Source: Caldilineaceae bacterium (GTDB lineage: Bacteria > Chloroflexota > Anaerolineae > Caldilineales > Caldilineaceae). Taken from it: a stretch of 18,595 nt of DNA. Under the pieces are notes generated by a model. That model saw nothing but the letters and a program-made list of their open reading frames with translations. It made no database searches and was not told the origin of the DNA. This document shows, piece after piece, positions 1 to 7,650 of this stretch (position 1 is the stretch's first letter; each line of letters begins with the position of its first letter). The stretch is from NCBI GenBank assembly GCA_014879855.1, contig JACSRH010000233.1:1-18595 (forward strand), in the 5' to 3' direction. Position numbers and translations under genes: made by a program.

Positions 1-1104
1 GGCCGGCATGCCACCACCGCACATCACCTCGGCGGGCAGCCCGCGCGGCGTCCAGCACCACGGGCCTTGCTCGCCGCGCTCGGGCACATAGCTGGAGCCA
101 AACATGACGATATTGCCCCAGCCCGACTTCTCCTTGGTAATCGGATAGCGGTAATCGCCCGGGCCTTGGGCATAGCCGTCGTAGGTTGGATCGCCCAGCA
201 TGTCGAAGCCGTCCGACCAGTAGAGCAAATCATGCATCTTGATTTTATTGCCGTCACGGTCAAGGATCAGCGCAAACAGGTGATGGTCGGCGCCCGCGTC
301 GTCGAAATATTCGGGATCGCCGACGGGTTTGAGATAAGCTTCGCGCGCCCAGGCGTCGATGCTGCCGTAGACGTTCGACGGCTCCCAGCTGCTGTCGCGC
401 GTCGTAAAGACATCCTTGATCAGGTAAACCTCATCGCCGGGTGCAACGGTGGGGTGGTCGGGCCGGTCGGCCATCGGCTTGATCGATAGACGCATTGGGC
501 GGACCCACGCGCCGAGCCTGCGCTCAATGACAGGCGGTGCAGGCGGGGTGGGCGGTGTGGGGGGCGGCGCGGGTTCTTCGTGGGTGGCAGTCGTCATTTG
601 CCAGACGGCAAAGAGTGAGATGCTCTGACCATCTTGTGGCCGCCCGCCGCCGCACAGCGTCTCGGCCAGGCCAAGCGGCGCCCAGCACCACGGGCCTTGA
701 TCGCCGTTTGTGGGGTCATAGTTGCTGCTGCTAAACATGGTGAAGGTGGCCCAGCCAGTGTTGTCCTGCGTGGTGCGGTTATTAGGCGCGGCTGGGTCGA
801 AGCGATTGGTGAAGCGAATCACCTGTTGGGTGATCAGCGCGCCGTTCGCATCGACTACCGCGGCGTAGAGATGGCTCTGTTTTTGCAACTCCATCCTGAG
901 CGCCGGCTGATCGTAGGCGTCTTTTGCCCACTGTGGCAGCGCATACCGGGCGTCAGTGGATTCCCAGGCGCCGTCAATGGTCGTAAAGACATCCTTGAGC
1001 AAATAAACAGTGCTGCCGGCAGGCGGCGCATCGACTGTCTGCACGCTGAGATTGAGGTCGTCGAACCAGCGGGTCAGGCGACGGGTCACAGTGGTTTTGC
1101 TCAT
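1..1104 (-). CDS. Hypothetical protein with duplicated WCW/CGGG domain (3' end outside window)
   Basis: I do not recognise a named family. The reading frame is open from ATG at 1104 to base 1 (368 codons, no stop), so the C-terminus is missing. It holds two copies of a domain of about 165 residues, roughly 10-170 and 195-368. Each copy has a YLxKDVFTTxD motif (residues 34-44 and 227-237), a W-A-x-(D/E)-A-Y segment, and QGPWCWxPxGL followed by CGGG (136-154 and 346-365). A Pro-rich linker at 178-192 joins them. I see no signal peptide or membrane segment at the N-terminus. The start is supported by AAGGAG 5 nt upstream of the ATG. The internal duplication read in this frame is the best evidence that the gene is real. 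The domain may bind a ligand or the cell wall, but nothing in the sequence proves a function. Confidence 0.82.
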   Translation of the reverse strand, partial: MSKTTVTRRLTRWFDDLNLSVQTVDAPPAGSTVYLLKDVFTTIDGAWESTDARYALPQWAKDAYDQPALRMELQKQSHLYAAVVDANGALITQQVIRFTNRFDPAAPNNRTTQDNTGWATFTMFSSSNYDPTNGDQGPWCWAPLGLAETLCGGGRPQDGQSISLFAVWQMTTATHEEPAPPPTPPTPPAPPVIERRLGAWVRPMRLSIKPMADRPDHPTVAPGDEVYLIKDVFTTRDSSWEPSNVYGSIDAWAREAYLKPVGDPEYFDDAGADHHLFALILDRDGNKIKMHDLLYWSDGFDMLGDPTYDGYAQGPGDYRYPITKEKSGWGNIVMFGSSYVPERGEQGPWCWTPRGLPAEVMCGGGMPA

Positions 1105-1278
1105 AGATGCTCCTTCTGGGTGACGATTGGTGAAAGATGGATCGTGGGTGGCGGCGCGGCTATCCAGGCAGATGCTTCGTCGGTGCTGAACAGGCTGGCA
1201 TCGCCGAAGCTCACCATGCATTGCTCGTGCGCTGGCTGCACGATGTCTTTGGGCAGGCTTGTTAAGGCAGGCAAGCGT

Positions 1279-1307
1279 ATCATACCGGAAGCCCGCCAGG
1301 TTGACAA
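1279..1307 (-). promoter_or_regulatory. Predicted sigma70-type promoter for the leftward duplicated-domain gene
   Basis: On the minus strand TTGTCA (1307-1302) is followed after exactly 17 nt by TATGAT (1284-1279). Each box matches the consensus at five of six bases. Transcription would begin near 1272 and leave a leader of about 168 nt before the ATG at 1104. Confidence 0.55.
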
Positions 1308-1351
1308 AGTGTATTTAGTGAGCGCCCCGCCGTGCATTGCGTTTGGGCGTG

Positions 1352-1360
1352 TGGTACAAT
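1352..1360 (+). promoter_or_regulatory. Predicted extended -10 promoter for the first S41 peptidase
   Basis: TGGTACAAT has the TGn extension plus a five-of-six -10 hexamer (1355-1360), with no good -35 box. The expected start of transcription is near 1367, two bases before the ATG at 1369, so the message would be almost leaderless. This agrees with the lack of a Shine-Dalgarno sequence at that ATG. Confidence 0.45.
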
Positions 1361-1368
1361 CGTGCGCT

Positions 1369-2568
1369 ATGGCTGGACGCAGAATCCTGGCCGCGCTGGC
1401 CGCAATGTTCCTGGTGATCCTGGCATTTGTTGCTGGGTATGCTGCCTACCCGCTGATCCACGCTCAACCCGCCACGGTGTTGGCGCCGCAACCTGCGGCC
1501 GACGCCATGGCGAACTATTGGCAGGTTTGGAGCCTGCTGGATCGCGACTTCTACGGCGCCAAGCCTGACGCTGAGCAGCGCACCTACGGCGCGATTGCTG
1601 GTATGGTGCAACGTTTTGGCGACCCCTATACTTTTTTCGTTGAACCACAGCCGCGCGAACTCGAACGCGACCAACTGGCGGGCAAGTTCGGCGGCATCGG
1701 CGCCACCCTTGAACAGACGGCTGCTGGCTGGCTGTTGCATCCCTTGCCTGCACAGCCGGCCGCGCAGGCAGGCATCCTCGACGGCGACCGGCTGCTCAAG
1801 GTGGATGGCGCACCGATCACGGCCACAATGTCCAGCGAGGAGATCGTCGTCCTCGTGCGCGGCGAGCCGGAGTCGCAGGTGACGCTCGTCGTCGAGCGCA
1901 CGCCGGCGGCGCGCGGTGCGGCCGAGATATTGACCTTCACCGTCACGCGCGCCGAGATCGAGACGCCGAGTATCGAATGGCGGCTGCTCGACGAGAATCC
2001 GCAGACCGCGGATGTCGGCTATCTGCGCCACACGATTTTTTCAGAACGCAGCGCCGCAGAGATGCGCCAGGCGATCCAGGCGTTGCAGGCCGCTGGCGCC
2101 ACACGCTATATCTGGGATCTGCGCGGCAATCCTGGTGGATTGCTCAACATCGCCGTTGAAATGGCTGATCTCTGGCTGGACGAAGGCGTGATTCTGATCG
2201 AAGCCAAAGCGGACGGTCTGCGTAAAGAGTTCACCGCTACGCCCGGACAATTGGCGGCCAACGCGCCGCTGGTGCTTGTCGTGGATGGCGGGTCGGCCAG
2301 CGCCAGCGAAATCGTGGCCGGCGCGCTGCACGATCATGCTCGCGCCCGGCTGATCGGCAGCCAGACCTTTGGCAAAGGCAGCGTGCAGTTGATCCACGAG
2401 CTCAGCGACAGCAGCAGCCTGCACGTCACCAATGCGGAGTGGCTGACGCCGTCCGGCCGGCAGATCAGCGGCCAGGGTTTGACGCCGGATGTGGCCGTGG
2501 CCGAAGGCGACGACCCGCTTGCCGCAGCGATTGCCGCGTTGCCGCTTGTGCAGGAAGCCAGGAAGTAG
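1369..2568 (+). CDS. S41 family C-terminal processing peptidase (CtpA-like), copy 1
   Basis: Serine protease of the CtpA/Prc family, 399 aa, which cleaves proteins near their C-termini outside the cytoplasmic membrane. Residues 5-30 form one hydrophobic N-terminal segment, an uncleaved anchor or signal peptide. A PDZ-like domain covers about 96-190 (FGGIGATLE, then AGILDGDRLLKVDG). The peptidase core has the LRGNPGG motif and the Ser-Lys dyad: Ser311 in GGSASASE and Lys336 in FGKGSVQ, 25 residues apart as in Prc. No peptidoglycan-binding domain follows. The frame stays open far upstream, but ATG 1369 is chosen because it directly precedes the hydrophobic segment. A close paralogue follows after 37 nt, so the two are probably co-transcribed. 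Substrates are unknown. Confidence 0.9.
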   Translation: MAGRRILAALAAMFLVILAFVAGYAAYPLIHAQPATVLAPQPAADAMANYWQVWSLLDRDFYGAKPDAEQRTYGAIAGMVQRFGDPYTFFVEPQPRELERDQLAGKFGGIGATLEQTAAGWLLHPLPAQPAAQAGILDGDRLLKVDGAPITATMSSEEIVVLVRGEPESQVTLVVERTPAARGAAEILTFTVTRAEIETPSIEWRLLDENPQTADVGYLRHTIFSERSAAEMRQAIQALQAAGATRYIWDLRGNPGGLLNIAVEMADLWLDEGVILIEAKADGLRKEFTATPGQLAANAPLVLVVDGGSASASEIVAGALHDHARARLIGSQTFGKGSVQLIHELSDSSSLHVTNAEWLTPSGRQISGQGLTPDVAVAEGDDPLAAAIAALPLVQEARK

Positions 2569-2605
2569 ATTGATGATCAGATGCGTGATGAGGAAGCAAA
2601 CTTAG

Positions 2606-3886
2606 ATGATCGAACCCGAACTGAACAGCCGCGCGGTGGGCGCGTCGAACTCTACGCGTATGCGGCCACTGCTGATTACTTGTCTGTCGATCGTGGTGGC
2701 TGGGCTGCTCTTTGTGGGCGGCCTGGGCATTGGCTTTGCCGCGGGCAAATGGAGCGACGCGCCGGACGCCACAGCCCAGGATGAAGGCGCCGCTGCCTCT
2801 CTGCGCGCGCGCTTTCCACTCTTCTGGGAGGCGATCGACATCCTCTATCGCGATTTCTACGGCGAGCTGCCCGCATCCGACGAAGCCACCTACGCCGCCA
2901 TTCGCGGCGTGTTGAGCCAGGTGGAGGATCCGAACACTTCGTTTATGTCGCCCGACGAAGCGGAGTTTTTCCGCACCAACCTGCAAGGCAGCTTCGAGGG
3001 CATCGGCGCGCGCGTCGATTGGGACATGAATTTCGACACCGTACGCATCGTCGAGCCCTTCGAGAACCAACCTGCCTGGGAAGCTGGCATCCGGCGCGAT
3101 GATCTGATTACACACATCGACGGCAAGGAGATTATCGGCACGGACCTGACTTCGGCCATTGAAAAAATCCGTGGACCCAAAGGCACCTCCGTTGTGCTGA
3201 CCATTGTGCGGCTGACCGAAGAGCAGCCCTTCGATGTCGAAGTGGTGCGCGACCGCATCGAGATTCCAACGATTGAAGCCGAAACCGTGGGCGGGGATAT
3301 TGCCTACGTCAAGCTCAACACCTTCAACGAAAATGCGGGTCAACTCGTGCGTAATGCCGTGACGGCCGCGCTTGAACAGCAGCCATCCGCGCTGATCTTT
3401 GATTTGCGCGGCAATCCGGGCGGGTTGCTGCGCCAGGCGGTTGAGGTCGCCAGCGTCTTTTTGCCCAAGGGCGAGAAGGTGCTGATCGAGCGTTTTGCCG
3501 ATGGCAAACAAGATGTCTATAGGACTGAAGAAGATCCTGTAATGAGTGATTTGCCGATCATCGTGCTGGTCAACGAAGGCAGCGCCAGCGCCAGTGAAAT
3601 CGTGGCCGGCGCCATCCAGGACATGAAGCGCGGGCAATTGGTGGGCGCCACAACCTATGGCAAGGGCAGCGTGCAGTTGCCGCAGACGTTGAGCGACGGC
3701 TCGATTTTGCGCGTGACCGTCGCACGCTGGTTTACGCCCAATGACCGCACCATCGACGGCGCGGGACTGGCCCCAGATGTGGCCGTGGAGCTGACGGACG
3801 AGGATCGCCAGGCCCAGCGCGACCCGCAGCTCGTCAAAGCCATCGAGTTGCTGGGCGGCGATCCGGCGTTGCCGCCGGTGCAGTAA
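2606..3886 (+). CDS. S41 family C-terminal processing peptidase (CtpA-like), copy 2
   Basis: Second CtpA-type serine protease, 426 aa and paralogous to the gene before it. A membrane segment lies at about 20-46 after a short polar N-terminus. The PDZ domain spans about 128-205 (FEGIGARVDW, then AGIRRDDLITHIDG). The catalytic dyad is Ser328 (EGSASASE) and Lys353 (YGKGSVQ), again 25 apart, with the LRGNPGG motif before it. ATG 2606 has AGGAAG at 2591-2596, 9 nt upstream. ATG 2660 just before the membrane segment is an alternative. Both copies keep the dyad, so both are probably active. They differ in the linker and PDZ sequence, which suggests different substrates. They may act in envelope quality control or in maturation of secreted proteins. 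Confidence 0.92.
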   Translation: MIEPELNSRAVGASNSTRMRPLLITCLSIVVAGLLFVGGLGIGFAAGKWSDAPDATAQDEGAAASLRARFPLFWEAIDILYRDFYGELPASDEATYAAIRGVLSQVEDPNTSFMSPDEAEFFRTNLQGSFEGIGARVDWDMNFDTVRIVEPFENQPAWEAGIRRDDLITHIDGKEIIGTDLTSAIEKIRGPKGTSVVLTIVRLTEEQPFDVEVVRDRIEIPTIEAETVGGDIAYVKLNTFNENAGQLVRNAVTAALEQQPSALIFDLRGNPGGLLRQAVEVASVFLPKGEKVLIERFADGKQDVYRTEEDPVMSDLPIIVLVNEGSASASEIVAGAIQDMKRGQLVGATTYGKGSVQLPQTLSDGSILRVTVARWFTPNDRTIDGAGLAPDVAVELTDEDRQAQRDPQLVKAIELLGGDPALPPVQ

Positions 3887-3910
3887 AAAGACGTTTGGTG
3901 TTTTTATCTC

Positions 3911-3946
3911 TGACGCAGAGGCGCGAAGAGGCAGAGATACGCAGAG
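3911..3946. repeat. Fragment of interspersed CGCAGAG-type repeat
   Basis: TGACGCAGAGGCGCG and the following AGAGGCAGAGATACGCAGAG match the left arm of the inverted-repeat element inside the methyltransferase gene (6296-6404). No matching second arm is visible, so this looks like a single-arm remnant. It lies in the non-coding gap after the second S41 peptidase gene. Confidence 0.6.
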
Positions 3947-4015
3947 CAAATTGAGAGAACAATAGGCCGTTTTCTCTACTGATGGCTAGCTAGTAAATTT
4001 ATGTTAGTCTGCAAT

Positions 4016-4045
4016 CTTCCCGGAAGCTCCAAAGCTTCCGGGAAG
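4016..4045. repeat. REP-like perfect hairpin, copy A
   Basis: CTTCCCGGAAGCT is followed by loop CCAA and by its exact reverse complement AGCTTCCGGGAAG, a 13-bp perfect stem. There is no T-run on either side, so a simple intrinsic terminator is not well supported. It is closely related to the hairpin at 11012-11040. It sits 54 nt upstream of smpB. Confidence 0.75.
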
Positions 4046-4099
4046 GTGTTCCGCAAAAATACTTAACCTAGCGGTCAGTAACATCTTTTGAGATCGATC

Positions 4100-4580
<481 letters not shown>

Positions 4581-4591
<11 letters not shown>

Positions 4592-5687
4592 CCTGCGCCC
4601 GGCCATCGACCTTCCGCACGGCGCGCTGTCGCTGCCCGCGTTTCTGCCAGACGCCACACTGGGCGTCGTGCGCGCCGTGGACAGCGCCGATGTCGAGGCC
4701 GCGGGCATCGGCGCGCTGGTGATGAACACCTTCCACCTGATGCAGCATCCCGGCGCCTCCACGATCCAGGCGCTGGGCGGTCTCCATGCAATGGCGGGCT
4801 GGCGCGGCCCGATTCTCACCGATTCGGGTGGTTTTCAGGCATATTCGCTGATCCGAGAACAGCCCAAACTCGGCTCGCTTACCAACAATGGCATTGTCGT
4901 GCGGCCGGAAGGGGCGGAGCGCAAGTTTCAATTGACCCCGGAGAAGTGCATCCAGCTTCAGATGAGCTATGGCGCCGACATTGTGATGTGTCTGGACGAC
5001 TGCACACACGTGGACGATCCCGCGGATGTACAGGAGCTTTCGGTGCGGCGCACGATCGCCTGGGCCAAACGCTGCCGCACGGAGTTCGACCATTTGCGGG
5101 CGCAAAAGAAGACGCCGGCGCGCGGCCCGTTGCTTTTTGCTGTGGTGCAGGGCGGCGGTTCACCTGCCCTGCGCACGCGTTGCGCCGAAGCGCTGCTGGA
5201 GATCGGCTTCGACGGCTACGGGTACGGCGGCTGGCCCCTCGACGCCCAGGGCAACCTGGTGCACGATATGCTGGCGCTGACGCGGTCGCTGATCCCTCCA
5301 GCCTATCCCCTGCATGGGCTGGGCATTGGCCATCCGGTCAATATTGCCGCGGCCGCGGCGCTTGGCTACCAAACTTTCGACAGCGCGCTGCCCACGCGCG
5401 ACGCCCGCCGCGGCCGGCTGTACACCTTCACAAACGCCGCGCCTGGTCCTTCGTCCCTTGCCTCTGATAGATCCTGGCTCCGTTTTGTCTACATCACAGA
5501 CGACAAGTACATCAAAGACGCGCGGCCAGTGGAGGAGGGCTGTGACTGCCTGACCTGTCGGCGCTATAGTCGCGGCTATTTGCGCCATTTATACCGCGCC
5601 AATGAAGCGGCCTTCCAGCGGCTGGCGACGATCCACAACCTGCGTTTCATGGCGCGCCTGATGGAACACTTGCATCAGGGTTCATGA
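4581..5687 (+). CDS. tgt: tRNA-guanine transglycosylase family protein (divergent Tgt)
   Basis: Tgt-family enzyme, 368 aa, that exchanges a tRNA guanine for a deazaguanine; in bacteria preQ1 goes into position 34 of GUN-anticodon tRNAs. Visible features are Asp81 in TDSGGFQ, the nucleophile candidate Asp267 in FDSALPTR, the Gln of VVQGGG, and the zinc site Cys321, Cys323, Cys326, His352 (CDCLTC...TIHNL). The start is GTG 4581, overlapping smpB by 11 nt, with homology beginning at once. Two pocket segments are unusual. The consensus GGLAVGE reads GGWPLDA here, and DECTPYP reads DDCTHVD. The fold and catalytic residues are secure, but base specificity could differ from preQ1. No other queuosine gene lies in this window. 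Confidence 0.9.
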
Positions 5688-5699
5688 TCAAGCATTGCT

Positions 5700-5727
5700 C
5701 ACGCGGAGAACAGAAAGCGCACAAAGG
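5700..5727. repeat. Degenerate fragment of CGCAGAG-type repeat (tentative)
   Basis: CACGCGGAGAACAGAAAGCG and the following CACAAAGG resemble a degenerate arm of the repeat at 6296-6404. It lies in the 48-nt gap between the transglycosylase and methyltransferase genes and supplies part of the likely ribosome-binding site AAAGGG. Confidence 0.3.
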
Positions 5728-5735
5728 GTGGGAAT

Positions 5736-6698
5736 GTGTTGCCAGTAGAGGAAGTCGTGCAAGCGGTGTTGGCGAGCGCCAAATATGCAGAGATCGACCC
5801 GGCGCTGGCGGCCGAGGTCGCCGCGCAGGAGCTTGCTAAGGGCGCACGCGCCAAAGACGCGATTAAGCAGGTCAAGCGCCGGCTCCATCAGAGCGTGGCC
5901 GCATACTGGGACGGACGCGCCGACTTTGCCGCGTGGCGCACGGCGCTCGATGCCGCGCCGGATGCCGCGTCGCTGCGCGCGGCGTTGCTCCCGATCATGC
6001 AGGCGCATCATTCCACGCGCGAACGATTGCCCATTCTCGATGAGTTCTATCACACCATCTTTGACGGTCTCGGCCCGATTCGCAGCGTGCTCGACCTGGG
6101 CTGCGGGCTGAATCCGTTGGCGCTGCCGTGGATGAAGCTGCCGGCGGACGCAGCATATTTTGCGTGCGACGTGGATCGGGCGCAAATGGATTTTCTCGCC
6201 TGGTGGTTGGAGAAAAGTGGACGCCGCGGGCGCGCTTTTGTCTGGAACCTGCTCGACGGCGCACCGCACCTGGACCATTTGTTAGCGCACGATTCTGACG
6301 CAGAGACGCAGAGGCGCGGAGCTGTGCAGAGAAAGGCCGAAGAAAGGCCCTTATCTGTATTTCTTCCTCCTCCTGACTCTCCGCATCTCCGCGTCTCTGC
6401 GTCAAGACAGTTTCCTGAACCGCTCGATGTGGCGCTGTTGCTCAAGCTCGTGCCGTGCCTGGAGCAGTTGGACAGGCGCATCGGGGAGCGCTTGCTCGAT
6501 GAAGCGACCGCGCGGGTGTTGATCGTCTCTTTTCCAGCGCAGAGCCTGGGCGGGCGGCGCAAGGGCATGATCGAGCACTACACCGCGCATATGGATGCCT
6601 TGCTTGAAGGCCGCGGCTGGGGGGTCGAACGCTTTGTGTTTGCCAGCGAACTGCTCTTTCGTCTACACAGAAATGAAGAGATGAGCAATGACTCTTAA
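5736..6698 (+). CDS. Rmt/FmrO-family 16S rRNA (guanine-N7) methyltransferase with in-frame insertion
   Basis: SAM-dependent methyltransferase like ArmA, RmtB and FmrO, which methylate N7 of 16S rRNA G1405 and confer aminoglycoside resistance in producers and pathogens. Diagnostic motifs in order are HHSTRERLPILDEFY (91-105), LDLGCGLNPLALPW (119-132, SAM loop), ACDVDRAQMDF (143-153), LLLKLVPCLEQLD (234-246), and VSFPAQSLGGRRKGM (264-278) with a C-terminal SELLFRL. The start is GTG 5736, 7 nt after AAAGGG. Residues about 187-223 are encoded by an inverted-repeat element and lie between the strand after the SAM site and LLLKLVP. Without them the protein would be about 282 aa, close to the family size. 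The downstream gene overlaps by 11 nt. Whether it acts on G1405, or is active at all with the insert, is unknown. Confidence 0.85.
   Translation: MLPVEEVVQAVLASAKYAEIDPALAAEVAAQELAKGARAKDAIKQVKRRLHQSVAAYWDGRADFAAWRTALDAAPDAASLRAALLPIMQAHHSTRERLPILDEFYHTIFDGLGPIRSVLDLGCGLNPLALPWMKLPADAAYFACDVDRAQMDFLAWWLEKSGRRGRAFVWNLLDGAPHLDHLLAHDSDAETQRRGAVQRKAEERPLSVFLPPPDSPHLRVSASRQFPEPLDVALLLKLVPCLEQLDRRIGERLLDEATARVLIVSFPAQSLGGRRKGMIEHYTAHMDALLEGRGWGVERFVFASELLFRLHRNEEMSNDS
6296..6404. repeat. 109-bp inverted-repeat (MITE/REP-like) element inside the methyltransferase gene
   Basis: The left arm 6296-6321 and right arm 6379-6404 are inverted copies identical at 23 of 26 positions. Both start from the outer edge with TGACGCAGAGACGC, and 57 nt separate them. 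The element is read in frame within the methyltransferase gene, giving a stretch rich in Arg, Glu, Ser and Pro with no counterpart in ArmA-type proteins. A single-arm relative lies at 3911-3946. Confidence 0.8.
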
Positions 6699-7650
6699 TC
6701 CGCCCTCACCGGTGGCCGCGCTGCGCGGCCTGGCTGACGATCCCGCGGCTGCATCGGCGCTGGCCGCGTCGATCCTCGCAGGCAATCACGGCAAGGATGT
6801 GCTGCTGGCCGCGCTCAAAGTGCTGGCCGAACATCCCACCGACGCCGCGCGACCGGCGCTGCGCAAACACTACGAGCGCTTCAGCCGCGACAAGGGCAAG
6901 CACGATCAAGGCGGCTACATGCGTCGTGCGGTGTTGGATGCGTTGCGCGCGGCCGCGCGTCCGGCGGATGCGGGCTGGCTGGCGCAGGCCTGCGAAACCT
7001 ATGAATTCTGGCCGCCGGACTTCGCTGAGGATGCGGTGCTGATTCGCGCCGCGGCGTTGGTGGCGCTGGTTGAAGTCGATCCTGAGCTGGCGCGCTATCA
7101 CGCCACTCGCTTGTTGGTCGATCCCTACACCGCGCGCATGACGGGCGAGCCCGCGGTGTCCGCGGCGCGCGTGCTGGGCGCGCTGGGCGAGAATTTGCCG
7201 CTCTACCTGGTCGTCTGCCAGAACACACCGCGCGACGAGGCGGCGGCCACCGTCCTCCCCGAAGTGATCGCCGAATGTCTGCGCCAACTGACAACGCTTC
7301 CCGCCGCGCTGGTCGAACGCCTGCTGGAAGAGTATGCGAGCACGCGTTCGTCGATTATGCGCATGGGGCTGTTCGACCTGCTCCTGCATCACCACGAAGG
7401 GCCGCTGGGCCGCGCCTATTTTACTCGCTTTCTCGACGAGACCACCGACCTCGACATCTATCGCTATCTGGTGATGTCGATCGTCGTGGCAGGACACGAG
7501 GAGTCGCTGCACGATCTGCGCCAGGCGGCCTATCGCGAGCGGCGGCGCGGCAAGCAGGAGATTCTGCTGGAAGCAGCCGCGATCCTGGCGCACCGCCCTG
7601 AATTTGGCGAACTGGCGGCGCATCTGCGCGGAAAGCTGGCAAAGGCCTGA
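6688..7650 (+). CDS. HEAT-repeat-like alpha-helical protein of unknown function
   Basis: A 320-aa soluble protein that looks all-helical. It has many Ala/Leu-rich amphipathic helix pairs spaced like HEAT repeats (for example VLLAALKVLAEHPTD, AVLDALRAAARPAD, RAAALVALVEVDPE, AARVLGALGENLP). I see no catalytic motif, signal peptide or membrane segment. ATG 6688 overlaps the methyltransferase stop by 11 nt and is preceded by GAAGAG, so the pair is probably translationally coupled. The context suggests a partner or scaffold for the methyltransferase or for ribosome-related work. That is inference only. I do not recognise a named family. Confidence 0.8.
   Translation: MTLNPPSPVAALRGLADDPAAASALAASILAGNHGKDVLLAALKVLAEHPTDAARPALRKHYERFSRDKGKHDQGGYMRRAVLDALRAAARPADAGWLAQACETYEFWPPDFAEDAVLIRAAALVALVEVDPELARYHATRLLVDPYTARMTGEPAVSAARVLGALGENLPLYLVVCQNTPRDEAAATVLPEVIAECLRQLTTLPAALVERLLEEYASTRSSIMRMGLFDLLLHHHEGPLGRAYFTRFLDETTDLDIYRYLVMSIVVAGHEESLHDLRQAAYRERRRGKQEILLEAAAILAHRPEFGELAAHLRGKLAKA

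Noticed and set aside
67..489. 140-codon plus-strand frame at the left edge
   Set aside because: It is the shadow of the duplicated-domain gene on the minus strand, whose two repeats align with each other in the minus frame.
634..1368. Upstream extension of the first S41 peptidase frame
   Set aside because: These 245 codons overlap the opposite-strand gene and its promoter and have no S41 similarity; ATG 1369 precedes the hydrophobic segment.
2465..3949. 494-codon open frame on the minus strand opposite the second S41 peptidase
   Set aside because: It lies fully antisense to a gene with intact motifs, has biased shadow composition, and its first residues come from the interspersed repeat.
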